Source: GAS368 sp965227745
Lineage (GTDB): Bacteria; Verrucomicrobiota; Verrucomicrobiia; Opitutales; Opitutaceae
NCBI GenBank assembly: GCA_965227745.1
Contig: OZ245769.1
Location: forward strand, 124,001-188,000
Reading direction: 5' to 3'
DNA length: 64,000 nucleotides
Under the pieces are notes generated by a model. That model saw nothing but the letters and a program-made list of their open reading frames with translations, was not told the DNA's origin and did no database searches. Each line of letters begins with the position of its first letter. The stretch's first letter is position 1. Shown piece after piece: positions 1-7,886 of the stretch. The translations under genes were made by a program, and so were the position numbers.

Positions 1-328
1 CGGTGTGCTCCGCTTTTTTGTTCTTCTGCTGCGTGAGCTCGGAGAGGGAAAAGAGCTTGCCGGTCTTGGCGTCGAAGAGTGATTCGGCTTTCGCGTCGAA
101 GGTGAGAAGGAAGCGCGCGAGACCTTTCGTGGCGGTGGTGGTTGTGACTTTCAGGCGCGGGGTGGGGCCGGTGGTATCGGGCTGCGCGGAGATTTTGATT
201 TCTCCGGCGCCGGGAATCACAGCCCACGATACGCGATAGGTAAACGCTTCGCCTTCGCCCAAAGGGGGAGTCGCCGCACGCAATGAAACGACGGCAAGGA
301 GGGCGAGTAAAACAAAACGAAAAATCAT
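1..328 (-). CDS. DUF3108-type secreted protein, N-terminal part (runs off the window)
   Basis: Reading leftwards from the ATG at 328-326 gives an uninterrupted frame to the window edge, about 109 residues. It begins MIFRFVLLALLAVVSLRAA, a typical signal peptide ending in an AxA-like site, so the product is exported to the periplasm or outer membrane. The mature part (GEAFTYRVSWAVIPGAGEI, then a strand-rich stretch with 'DAKTGKLFSLSE') resembles the N-terminal half of DUF3108 proteins, periplasmic beta-rich proteins of unknown function. The plus-strand frame through the same bases has no such signal and is rejected. The C-terminus lies outside the window. The family call is from recalled sequence pattern only; export is well supported. 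Confidence 0.7.
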   Translation of the reverse strand, partial: MIFRFVLLALLAVVSLRAATPPLGEGEAFTYRVSWAVIPGAGEIKISAQPDTTGPTPRLKVTTTTATKGLARFLLTFDAKAESLFDAKTGKLFSLSELTQQKNKKAEHT

Positions 329-678
329 AGAGACGGACGACACCCTAGAGACGGCAATGGGCGTCGGCAAAGTTTTCGTTTTGCGTCATACGTCAATGCA
401 ATCGGGAACGAAATGTTTAGATGGGAATGGTGTGCGAGATGGCGCGGGCCGGTGGGAGAAGGAATTCTAAACCACGGATGAACACAGATGGATACGGATA
501 ATAGAGGAGAAAGAATTTATTAACCGCGAAGTTCGCGAAGAGGAGCGAAGATTGTACGCGAGATTTCTGTGGTGAGGGGACCTAGGATTAAAAGCAGGCT
601 TTATTAACCAGGAAGGACGGAAAGAACGGGGAGATAAATTTTCCGTTGAGTTGAGAATGACCGTGGCGGGCGGATATT
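329..678. repeat. Spacer with a three-module periodic repeat cassette
   Basis: No gene seen. From about 470 the plus strand reads, in order, module A (ACCACGGATGAACACAGATG, then GGATACGGAT), module B at 519-550 (ACCGCGAAGTTCGCGAAGAG followed by GAGCGAAG) and module C at about 606-637 (ACCAGGAAGGACGGAAAGAA followed by CGGGGAG). The same modules recur in the same order at 3945-4110. The bases just after the DUF3108 start codon probably hold its promoter, but I see no convincing -35/-10 pair. Confidence 0.7.
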
Positions 679-1356
679 TCAGCGCGAGGTAGGCGGCATG
701 GGCGCGGCGGGGCGCGGGACGGCGAAGATGCGCTTCGGCGTCACGGCCCAGAGGGTTTCGTGCGGGGTGAGTTGATCGTTCCACGGGGCGCCGGCGGCCC
801 ACGGGGAAAAGGCCGGGAGGATGAGGCGGCGCGGGGACGCGACGAGGGCGGGGATTTTGAGACGGCCGCCGGCGCCATCGTACCAGGAAAACGCGGGGTG
901 GTGGTGGCCGATGATTTCGAGTGTGGCTTCGGGCGCGGTGAGCGGGCGGTCGCCGTGGTGGAAGAAGAGGTCGCCACGGTGAAGCGACTTTGTGGTGGCG
1001 ACGGACCAGCGGTGGTCGTGGTTGCCGGCGAGGACCGTCACGGTGACGGAGGTGGGGGCGGCGCGGAGCCAGGCCTCGGCGGTGTCGCGGCCGGTGAGCG
1101 TGTGGAGGGAGTCGCCGAGCCAGAGCAACTCGGCGGGTTGGTAATCGACGAGGAGGGCGTCGAGGCGCGTGGCGATCTCGGTGTCGCCCCACATGGGGAG
1201 GAGATTGCCGCGGGCGCGGTGGCTCACGGCGTAGCCCCAATGCAGATCGGCGACGACGAGCGTGCGCGTGGCCGCGACCCAGAGGGCGAGGCGGGCATCG
1301 AGCCAGAGGCCGGGACGAATTTCAGTGCGCGGCGGCGGTAGCGGCGAGGCTGCCAT
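679..1356 (-). CDS. pdeM: Ligase-associated DNA damage response phosphoesterase (PdeM-like)
   Basis: A 225-residue calcineurin-like metallophosphoesterase. The metal-binding motifs are visible: DLH at residues 37-39, GD at 81-82, GNHD at 111-114, a HHGD near 137, and a late GHHHPAF. Proteins of this size and motif set encoded next to an Lhr-type helicase and an ATP-dependent ligase belong to the 'ligase-associated DNA damage response' group, where PdeM is described as a phosphodiesterase/endonuclease. The start at 1356 lies 35 nt inside the 3' end of the helicase gene, so the two are translationally close and probably cotranscribed. No signal peptide; cytoplasmic. The family assignment is strong from motifs and neighbours; the exact substrate is not known from sequence. 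Confidence 0.85.
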   Translation of the reverse strand: MAASPLPPPRTEIRPGLWLDARLALWVAATRTLVVADLHWGYAVSHRARGNLLPMWGDTEIATRLDALLVDYQPAELLWLGDSLHTLTGRDTAEAWLRAAPTSVTVTVLAGNHDHRWSVATTKSLHRGDLFFHHGDRPLTAPEATLEIIGHHHPAFSWYDGAGGRLKIPALVASPRRLILPAFSPWAAGAPWNDQLTPHETLWAVTPKRIFAVPRPAAPMPPTSR

Positions 1357-3892
1357 ACATTTCGTGATAGAGGCGCTCGATGGTGGTCTCGGGATCCTCG
1401 AGCATCATGGTCTCTTTGATCTTGGAGACGAACATGCCAAAGGAAAACGGGCTCACGCGCTCGATGCGCTGAAATTTCCACGGCAGCGTGGCGGCGCGCT
1501 CGAGGAAGCCGAGGGCGCGGGGCAAATCGAGGAAGCGCAGCGTGACCTCGGCGTAGGCCTCGGCCAGCAGCGGATGATCGGGCTCGTAGCGGCGGAGCAC
1601 ATCGAAAATGATTTCCGAACTCCACTGCAGCGAACGCGCGCCGCGCTCGGCGCCATGGACGCGACGCGGGACCATGAGACCCGTTTGGGAGACGCCGCGG
1701 AATTGCCACTTCACGAGATTGCTCTCGGCGAGGGCGGTCCGCATCGCGTCTTCGGCGCCGGCGCGGGCGAAGAGCGGACGCCACGCCTCGACGGTGTCGA
1801 GCGCCTGAAACGATTTCAACGTGAGCAGGAAACCGTAGTCATCGATGGTGACGAGGGCATTGCCACCGACGGTATCGCGCACGCGCTGCGCGACGATGCG
1901 GGAGAGCGCGTCGTTGCCCGAGCGCCCGATGAGAGAGTGGAAAAAGACATGAACGAGATCGCCGGTCGGCGGGCGATACGACTCGATGAGAAAAAAGTCG
2001 GACGTCGGCACGACGGAGATGCGGGCCTGCAATTCGAAGTGCGCGATGAGGGCGGCGCAGTTGGCGGCGGAGAGATGATACTTGTGCTGCAACCACGACG
2101 TGGCCTCGGCGCTGCCGAGGCGCTGGGCGACCTCGGAGCGGAGCCGGCTGACCTCGGCGGCGACGCCGCTGGCGAGGGGCATCTTGGCGGCATTCCAACG
2201 CGGGATGGTGGGCAGCGAGGAATCGGCGCGGGCGACGAACACGGTGAGCAGGCGAATCGCTTTCACGCGCAGGCAGCGGCCATTGAGGACGAAGACATCG
2301 CCCTCGCGCAGGCCCTTGGTAAAGGTTTCCTCGACGGTGCCGAGATTGCGCGCGCCGAGGCGGACCGAGACCATGTTGTCGGTCACGATGGTGCCGACGT
2401 TTTGGAAGAGATCGCGCGCGATGCGCGGGGCGGGGAGGACGAGGCGACCCTCGTCGCTGACGATCACCTTGCCGAAGGTGTCGCGGTATTGGCGCTCCAG
2501 GGAGACGCCGCCGCCGGCGAGGTAGCGCAGGATGCGGTCGAAGTCTTCGCGCGTGAGCGTGTGAAACGGATAGCTGCGTCGCACGAGGGCGAACGCGGTG
2601 TCGGGCGTGTGGCGGCCGAAGACGGCGAGACCGACGAGCGTCTGCGCGAGGACATCGAGGGGATTGTCGTGCAGCCGCACGGGCTCGGCGGCGCGCAGCG
2701 ACATGAGGCGCGCGGTGGCGGCGCACTCGGCGAGATCGTTGATATTGGTGGCGACGAGGATGCCGTGGCTCGTGCGGTCGAGCGCGTGGCCGGAGCGGCC
2801 GAGACGCTGGAGCGCGCGCGAGACGCCTTTCGGCGCGGAGACCATGACGACGGTATCGATCGCGCCGATGTCGATGCCGAGCTCGAGCGACGTGGAACAC
2901 ACGACGGCGCGCAGCTCACCGCGCTTGAGGCGATCCTCGACCTCGAGGCGGATCTCGCGGTCGAGCGAGGCGTGGTGGACCTCGATCTCGCCGGCGAGGT
3001 CGGGCTGCAGTTGTTTCAAGCGCAGGCCGATGCTCTCGGCGCCGCTGCGGGTGTTGGTAAAGATGAGCGTGGTGCGGCGACCGAGGAGGAGCGAGGCGAG
3101 CTCCTTGAGCACGCGCGTGGCGGTGAAGCCGGCGGGCGGGTAGGCATTGGCGCGCAACGGCGAGAAGACCTCGATACGCGCGGTGCGGTGCTGCGTGATC
3201 TCGGCGATGGCGCAGGGGCGGCCGGGGCCGGCGAGAAAGGCGGCGACCGTTTCAAGCGGCGCGACCGTGGCGGAAAGGCCGATGCGCGTAAGCGGCGGGC
3301 CCTCGCGCATTTCTTCCAAACGCTCGGCGCCGACCATGAGGAGGGAGCCGCGTTTGTTTTCCGCGAGTGCGTGCAATTCGTCGACGATGAGGAAGCGTAC
3401 GCTCTTGAGCAGCGGTTCCCACGAGGGCTGGCAGAGGAGCAGCGTCAGGCTCTCGGGCGTGGTGACGAGGAGGTGCGGGGGCTTGCGCTTTTGTTTCGCG
3501 CGCTCGGCAGCGGTGGTGTCGCCCGTGCGCGAGCCGATCCGGAGCCAATCCCAACCGAGCTGAGCGACGGGCTCGTGGAGATTTTTTTGGAGATCGTAGG
3601 CGAGCGCGCGGAGGGGCGAGACGTAGATGGCAACGATGCCGTTGGGGAGGGACTTGGCTTCGTGGGCGCGGATGAGGTGATCGAAGATGCCGAGGAAGGC
3701 GGAGAGGGTCTTGCCGCTGCCGGTGGGCGAGGAGACGAGCGTGCTGCGGCCGGCGATGATCTCGGGCACGGCGAAGTGCTGCGCGGGAGAGAAGTCGGCG
3801 AAGCGCGCGCTGAACCACGTGGCGAGTTGGGGGTGCAGCGTGCGGAGAAGCGCGGCGCGCGAGAGGGCGGGGGCGGCGAGGCGGGTGATCAT
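1322..3892 (-). CDS. Ligase-associated DNA damage response DEXH-box helicase (Lhr family)
   Basis: An 856-residue superfamily 2 helicase. Motif I is SPTGSGKT with the GSGKT at 58-62, motif Ia is SPLRALAYD, motif II is DELH at 171-174, motif III is SAT at 207-209, and the second RecA domain ends in the RLGRSGH motif VI. The C-terminal ~350 residues carry the winged-helix and Lhr-core region typical of Lhr proteins, at about half the length of full-size Lhr. The short Lhr form encoded with an ATP-dependent ligase, an MBL exonuclease and PdeM is the TIGR04121-type helicase. Expected role: ATP-driven 3'-5' unwinding or remodelling of damaged DNA in the cytoplasm. It is followed by pdeM with a 35-nt overlap and preceded by a 322-bp repeat-rich spacer separating it from the ligase gene. 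Confidence 0.92.
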   Translation of the reverse strand: MITRLAAPALSRAALLRTLHPQLATWFSARFADFSPAQHFAVPEIIAGRSTLVSSPTGSGKTLSAFLGIFDHLIRAHEAKSLPNGIVAIYVSPLRALAYDLQKNLHEPVAQLGWDWLRIGSRTGDTTAAERAKQKRKPPHLLVTTPESLTLLLCQPSWEPLLKSVRFLIVDELHALAENKRGSLLMVGAERLEEMREGPPLTRIGLSATVAPLETVAAFLAGPGRPCAIAEITQHRTARIEVFSPLRANAYPPAGFTATRVLKELASLLLGRRTTLIFTNTRSGAESIGLRLKQLQPDLAGEIEVHHASLDREIRLEVEDRLKRGELRAVVCSTSLELGIDIGAIDTVVMVSAPKGVSRALQRLGRSGHALDRTSHGILVATNINDLAECAATARLMSLRAAEPVRLHDNPLDVLAQTLVGLAVFGRHTPDTAFALVRRSYPFHTLTREDFDRILRYLAGGGVSLERQYRDTFGKVIVSDEGRLVLPAPRIARDLFQNVGTIVTDNMVSVRLGARNLGTVEETFTKGLREGDVFVLNGRCLRVKAIRLLTVFVARADSSLPTIPRWNAAKMPLASGVAAEVSRLRSEVAQRLGSAEATSWLQHKYHLSAANCAALIAHFELQARISVVPTSDFFLIESYRPPTGDLVHVFFHSLIGRSGNDALSRIVAQRVRDTVGGNALVTIDDYGFLLTLKSFQALDTVEAWRPLFARAGAEDAMRTALAESNLVKWQFRGVSQTGLMVPRRVHGAERGARSLQWSSEIIFDVLRRYEPDHPLLAEAYAEVTLRFLDLPRALGFLERAATLPWKFQRIERVSPFSFGMFVSKIKETMMLEDPETTIERLYHEMYGSLAATAAAH

Positions 3893-4214
3893 CGCTTCAG
3901 CGAATCAGCGCGCCGGGGCGGACTGAACTAAGGCAGAAGAATTTAACCACGGATGGACACAGATGAACACGGATGCAGGGCAAAACAGATTGAACCGCGA
4001 AGTTCGCGAAGAGGCGCGAAGGTGGTAAGCGAGCTTCGCGTTTCGTGGTGGATTTCGTAGCTTATAAGGCTTGAACAAGAAGGCCGGGAAGATCGGGAAG
4101 GAGCGGCGGATGGCGTGAAGATAGGAGGGGGAAGGATGGGCGCAGATTTTTCAACGGCGGAGGGCGTAACGTCCGCTCTTTTCCATCCGTGTTCATCTGT
4201 GTCCATCTGTGGTT
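3893..4214. repeat. Repeat-rich spacer bounded by ~30-bp inverted copies of the ACCACGGATG repeat
   Basis: No gene seen. The left arm at 3945-3975 (starts AACCACGGATGGACACAGAT) and the right arm at 4184-4215 are near-perfect inverted copies, with about one mismatch over 30 bp. The right arm abuts the stop codon of the exonuclease-ligase gene. Inside lie module B (about 3992-4022, ACCGCGAAGTTCGCGAAGAG) and a diverged module C (about 4078-4108). The transcript from the ligase towards the helicase would read through it as a long hairpin with a ~210-nt loop. Confidence 0.75.
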
Positions 4215-7013
4215 TCAAAACGAGAGTTGTTGTTCGGCGTCGGGCGTGACGCCGGCGAGTTTGCGGCAGGTGGCGAGGGTGTCGATTTCGGCGGGGGTTT
4301 TGTCGGTGCGGATGCGGGCGATGCGGGGGAAGCGGAGGGCGAAGCCGCTTTCGTGGCGCTTGCTGGGCTGGATGGAATCGAAGGCGATTTCGAGGACGGT
4401 GTCGGGCACGACGAGGCGGTAGCGGCCTTTGACCTCGAGGGTATGCGCGAGGAAGTGCTCGGTGAGCTGGGCGATCTCGACATCGGTGAGGCCGGAGTAG
4501 GCTTTGCCGACGGTAAGGAGGCGGTCGGTCTCGGGGTCGCGGATGGAGAACGTGTAGTCGCTGAGGACATCGCGGCGCTTGCCGTGGCCGTACTCGGCGC
4601 CGACGACCACGACGTCGAGGGTGGCGTAGGCTTTTTTGAGTTTCAGCCAGGCGAGGCCGCGGCGGCCGGGGGTGTAGAAACTCAGTGGGTCTTTCGCGAG
4701 CAGGCCCTCGTTGCCGCGCTGGCGGGAGGCGAGAAAGGCGGCCTCGATGTCGAGGGCGGTGTGGGCTTGGGTGATCGGCGCGAGGGTGAGGAACGTGTAG
4801 AGTTGAGAGGTGAGAGTTGAGAGAACAGAAGAGAGCTGAGCGCGGCGTTCGGAGAGTGGTTTTTTCAGGAGTGATTCGCCGTTGAGCCAGAGGAGGTCGT
4901 AAGCAGAGAGGGAGACGGGGATTTCGGCGCCGAGGAAGAAATCGTCGCCCTTGCGACCGAGGCGTTTTTGGAGCTCGGCGAACGGGAGGGCGCGGCCGTC
5001 GCGCCACGCGAGCAACTCGCCATCGAGAATGAAATCGCCGGGCCACTTTTGCGCGGCGGCGGCGAGATCGGGGAACTGCGCGGTGATGCGATGGAGGTCG
5101 CGCGAGAAGAGCTCGACGCGGTCGCCCTGTTTATGGAGCTGGCAGCGGATGCCATCGTATTTTTCCTCGAGCCAGACGGGTGGAGCGAGCCGCGCGAGGA
5201 TGGATTCGGCGGTAGGCTCGGGGCTCGCGAGCATGAACTGCAGCGGGTGGAAAATGCGCAGGGCGATGTCGCCGAGGCGATCGGCGTGGGCGGCGCGGAC
5301 GACGGCGGCGAGATCGCCGGAGAGCATGACGGCCTCGCGCACGGCTTCCAGAGGGCGCTGGAAGGCGGCGGCGACGGCTTCATCGAGCAGGCCCTCTTTC
5401 AGGCCGATGCGGAGATCGCCGGTGATGATTTTGACGAGGTAGCGGGCCTCGGCGGGGGCGAGGGCGACGAGCTGCGTGCGGAGTTGCGCGAGCTTGTCGG
5501 CGGGGCCGCGCGCCTCGGCGGCGCGGACGAAGAAGGCGGTGAGGTCGGCGAGCGTGGCGCCGGTGGGCGTGGTTTGACCCTCGAGGATGGCGGCGGCGGC
5601 ATCGCCGGCGTCAGGAAAACGCTGATACGTGGCGCGGTAATCGGCCTCGTTGAGGCCGGTGACTTCGAGGAGGGCGCGCTTGACGACGGCCCAGCCGAGA
5701 TTGAGCGCGCGGTCTTCGGATTGAGCGAAAGGGCGGCCTGTCAAAAAGACGGCGGCGCGGGCGGCGTCGTCGACGGGGAGCGAGGCGAGGTAGTCGGCGA
5801 GGAGGCGGATCTTGGCGAGTTTGCTATCGGAGGCTTTGACCTCGTCGGCGACGGCGGCGAAGCGGGCGAAATCGGATGGGGTGGCGAGCCGAGTGGGGAC
5901 GGCAGTGACAGAAGGGGCGTCGGGGGTAGAGGAGTTGGAAGCGGGGGTGGGCGGCGCGGAGGCGGACGACGGGGAGGCGGCGGGCGGGGTGGGTTTCTTT
6001 TTCGAATTGGCGAAGGGCGGATTGCTCGCGGCGAGGGAGAGGTCGAGCTGGTTGTCCTGGCCGATGGCCCAGGCCTCGGTACCGCGGTCGCGGAGATCGC
6101 GGGCGAATTCGCGGGCGAAGCCGTGGAGCGTGAGGACTTTCTTCGGCTGGACGAGTTCGACGAACCGAATGAGGTCGGTGTAGTCGGCGTGGTCGGAGAG
6201 GGGGAACGCGGCGTCGGTTTGGAAGCGGAAGTGCGAGCCGGGGTCGAGGGCCCAGCCGGTGATCATGGCGGTGCGGCGGGCGGGCATCTGCTTGAGGAAC
6301 GAGGAGGCACCGGACTGCGGCGGACAGATGACGACGTGGCCGGCGCGGTCGGCAGCAGAGAAGGCGCGATAGGCGGGGAACGTGATGCCGAGCTCCTCGT
6401 AGACCTTGGTGAGCTTGAGCGTCTGCGGGTGGAGCATCACGGGGAGGCCGGCGCTCGCGAGGCTGGCGAGGAGCTCCTGGCTCTTGCCGAGGCTGTAGCC
6501 GTAGAGGACGGGATTCTCGCCGTCCTCGAGGGTGAGGCGACAGAAGCGGACGATGTCGGCGAGGACTTTTTCCGTGGGCGGGAGGATGTAGTGGGGTTTC
6601 CCATACGTCGTCTCCATGATGAGGACTTCGGCGTGCGGCGTGGCGCACGGTTCGGCGGAGAGGCCGCGGCGGAGCTTGAAGTCGCCGGTGTAGAGGAGAG
6701 AACCGTGCGCGGCGTGCTCGAGGAGAATTTGCGCGGAGCCGAAGATGTGGCCGGCGGGGTGGAGCGTGACGGCGGTGTCGGCGTTGAGCTGCTCCGTGTG
6801 GCCGAAGGGGAGGATGTGCTCGATGCGCTGGCCCGGCATGCGGGCTTGCATCAGGCGCGCGGTGCCCTCGGAGCAGAGCGTCTCACGGTGATCGGCGAGG
6901 TGATCGAAGTGGGCGTGCGAGACGAAGGAGCGCTGGGTGGGAAAGTGCGCGTCGAGCCACCAGCCGATTTGCGGCAGGTAGAGGCCATTGCGGTATTGGA
7001 CGTCCCACGGCAT
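4215..7013 (-). CDS. Fused MBL-fold DNA exonuclease / ATP-dependent DNA ligase (932 aa)
   Basis: Two enzymes are joined in one frame. Residues 1-330 are a metallo-beta-lactamase/beta-CASP exonuclease with the HxHxDH motif at 33-38 (HAHFDH), GHIFGSAQ at 89-96, a TGD at 109-111 and a late SDHADY at 273-278. Residues 331-375 are a Pro/Ser/Thr/Ala-rich linker. Residues 376-932 are an ATP-dependent ligase: N-terminal helical DNA-binding domain, nucleotidyl-lysine motif KYDGIR starting at K618, SRDLHRIT near 637, LDGELLAW near 663, EGLLAK near 769, WLKLKK near 789, then an OB-fold. In most genomes I recall, these are separate adjacent genes of the ligase-associated DNA damage response cluster. The role is DNA end processing plus nick sealing. 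The frame is open throughout, so this is a real fusion unless there is an assembly error. Confidence 0.92.
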   Translation of the reverse strand: MPWDVQYRNGLYLPQIGWWLDAHFPTQRSFVSHAHFDHLADHRETLCSEGTARLMQARMPGQRIEHILPFGHTEQLNADTAVTLHPAGHIFGSAQILLEHAAHGSLLYTGDFKLRRGLSAEPCATPHAEVLIMETTYGKPHYILPPTEKVLADIVRFCRLTLEDGENPVLYGYSLGKSQELLASLASAGLPVMLHPQTLKLTKVYEELGITFPAYRAFSAADRAGHVVICPPQSGASSFLKQMPARRTAMITGWALDPGSHFRFQTDAAFPLSDHADYTDLIRFVELVQPKKVLTLHGFAREFARDLRDRGTEAWAIGQDNQLDLSLAASNPPFANSKKKPTPPAASPSSASAPPTPASNSSTPDAPSVTAVPTRLATPSDFARFAAVADEVKASDSKLAKIRLLADYLASLPVDDAARAAVFLTGRPFAQSEDRALNLGWAVVKRALLEVTGLNEADYRATYQRFPDAGDAAAAILEGQTTPTGATLADLTAFFVRAAEARGPADKLAQLRTQLVALAPAEARYLVKIITGDLRIGLKEGLLDEAVAAAFQRPLEAVREAVMLSGDLAAVVRAAHADRLGDIALRIFHPLQFMLASPEPTAESILARLAPPVWLEEKYDGIRCQLHKQGDRVELFSRDLHRITAQFPDLAAAAQKWPGDFILDGELLAWRDGRALPFAELQKRLGRKGDDFFLGAEIPVSLSAYDLLWLNGESLLKKPLSERRAQLSSVLSTLTSQLYTFLTLAPITQAHTALDIEAAFLASRQRGNEGLLAKDPLSFYTPGRRGLAWLKLKKAYATLDVVVVGAEYGHGKRRDVLSDYTFSIRDPETDRLLTVGKAYSGLTDVEIAQLTEHFLAHTLEVKGRYRLVVPDTVLEIAFDSIQPSKRHESGFALRFPRIARIRTDKTPAEIDTLATCRKLAGVTPDAEQQLSF
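4800..4828. repeat. GAGTTGAGAGGTGAGAG-type repeat read in frame inside the ligase domain
   Basis: The plus strand reads GAGTTGAGAGGTGAGAGTTG followed by AGAGAACAG. A 26/29 match lies at 59540-59568 at the end of the second CHRD gene, and a looser copy begins at about 26217. Here it encodes residues about 729-738 (SVLSTLTSQL) of the ligase domain, in a stretch between motifs where length varies. Confidence 0.6.
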
Positions 7014-7511
7014 GCGTTACAGGAAGGAGGGCGAGGGTGAGGGAGTTAAAGGATCGGGAATCGGGAGTAGAGCAAATCGGCGGGGCGTAAGAAACGCGCG
7101 GATTTTTAACCACGGATGGACACAGATGGACATGGATGGATACGGATCCGAGCCCGAGGGATTAAGCGCAACGATGCGAAGGCGCGAAGGTGGGAGCGAA
7201 GGGGCGGAGGATTTGAACAGAAGGAAACGAAGGGAACGAAGAGTTTGGCGGTGCGCGCGGATGGACCGGGATTTAGGCCTGAGAGATTAAACGCGAAGGC
7301 GTGAAGATGCGAAGGCCGGAGCAAAGGGAGCGAGGACTTGAGCAGAAGGAAACGAAGGGAACGAAGAGTCTTGAGTCGGGTGCGGGTGGATGGGGTGTGG
7401 TAGGGGCGCGAAAGGGCGTGGGGGATCGACGGTTGGCGGGTGCGATCGATGCGTGGAGCGGTGGGGCGGTGATCGCCCTCGGCGGTTGGGAAACCGCCGC
7501 TCCCTTATGAG
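7014..7511. repeat. Repeat-rich spacer: one ACCACGGATG block and two tandem GCGAAGG/GAAACGAAGG units
   Basis: No gene seen. Module A is at about 7109-7147 (ACCACGGATGGACACAGATG, then GACATGGATGGATACGGAT). Two similar units follow at about 7162-7240 and 7288-7371. Each has a GATTAA..GCGAAGGCG(C/T)GAAG start, then GGAGC-rich DNA, then GAACAGAAGGAAACGAAGGG (GAGCAG in the second) and AACGAAGAGT. After 7385 I see only G-rich unique sequence. The ligase promoter must lie here, but I cannot place it. Confidence 0.7.
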
Positions 7512-7787
7512 TCAGCGGCGGATGGCACCGAGGATGAGGGCGAGGAGGACCACGATGGCGGCGAGCCACCAGTACCAGGCGAGGCCGCGGCGGAGGGGGC
7601 GGGGCGGCGGGGTGGTTTCGCCTTCGAAGGCAGAGTCGGGGAGGTCGAGGCCGTCGTAGCGGGTGTCGTCATTTTCGCGCCAGCCGGTGCGTTCGTCGGC
7701 GCCGCACTCGGGGCAGGCTTTGGCGCCGCGCGGGATGGCGGCGCCGCAGTTGGCGCATTCGGAGGGGGCGGCGGGCTGGGAGGTCAT
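7512..7787 (-). CDS. Small zinc-ribbon membrane protein
   Basis: A 91-residue protein. The N-terminus contains a zinc ribbon with two CxxC knuckles (CANCG at 11-15 and CPECG at 26-30). Next comes an acidic linker with PPPRP, and a C-terminal membrane helix (WYWWLAAIVVLLALILGAI) ending in two arginines. A cytoplasmic zinc ribbon tethered by a C-terminal anchor is the likely topology. Such zinc-ribbon/TM proteins are common conserved hypotheticals without an assigned function. It sits upstream, in transcription sense, of the repeat spacer before the ligase gene, and downstream of the PerM-family gene after a single REP-like hairpin half. That it is a gene is well supported by the Cys spacing; its role is unknown. 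Confidence 0.8.
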   Translation of the reverse strand: MTSQPAAPSECANCGAAIPRGAKACPECGADERTGWRENDDTRYDGLDLPDSAFEGETTPPPRPLRRGLAWYWWLAAIVVLLALILGAIRR

Positions 7788-7849
7788 GGCAAGACGGCGG
7801 GCGGCGGGGTCGGACAGGCGCCGGTCGGTGGGCGATTCGCGTGATGCCT

Positions 7850-7873
7850 CATCGCCTGCAAGCAGGCTCCTAC
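7850..7873. repeat. REP-like half-site
   Basis: CATCGCCTGCAAGCAGGCTC followed by CTAC is identical over 24 nt to the right arm of the inverted pair at 52618-52695. The internal GCCTGCAAGCAGGC is self-complementary. It lies between two minus-strand genes, just downstream of the PerM-family gene. Confidence 0.7.
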
Positions 7874-7886
7874 GGGCAGAATCCTA

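Noticed and set aside
1262..3931. Very long plus-strand open frame (889 codons) opposite the helicase gene
   Set aside because: It is rich in Gly, Glu, Asp, Arg and Ala with no domain, as expected for the antisense of a GC-rich gene; the minus strand has all helicase motifs.
3943..5046. 367-codon minus-strand frame that merges the repeat spacer with the ligase 3' end
   Set aside because: It is out of frame with the ligase and reads Arg/Pro-rich sequence and repeat-derived peptide ('HPCSSVSIRG'), a familiar spurious product of these repeats.
4968..7040. 690-codon plus-strand frame opposite the exonuclease-ligase gene
   Set aside because: Low-complexity Gly/Glu/Arg translation; the minus strand carries HAHFDH and KYDGIR enzyme motifs.
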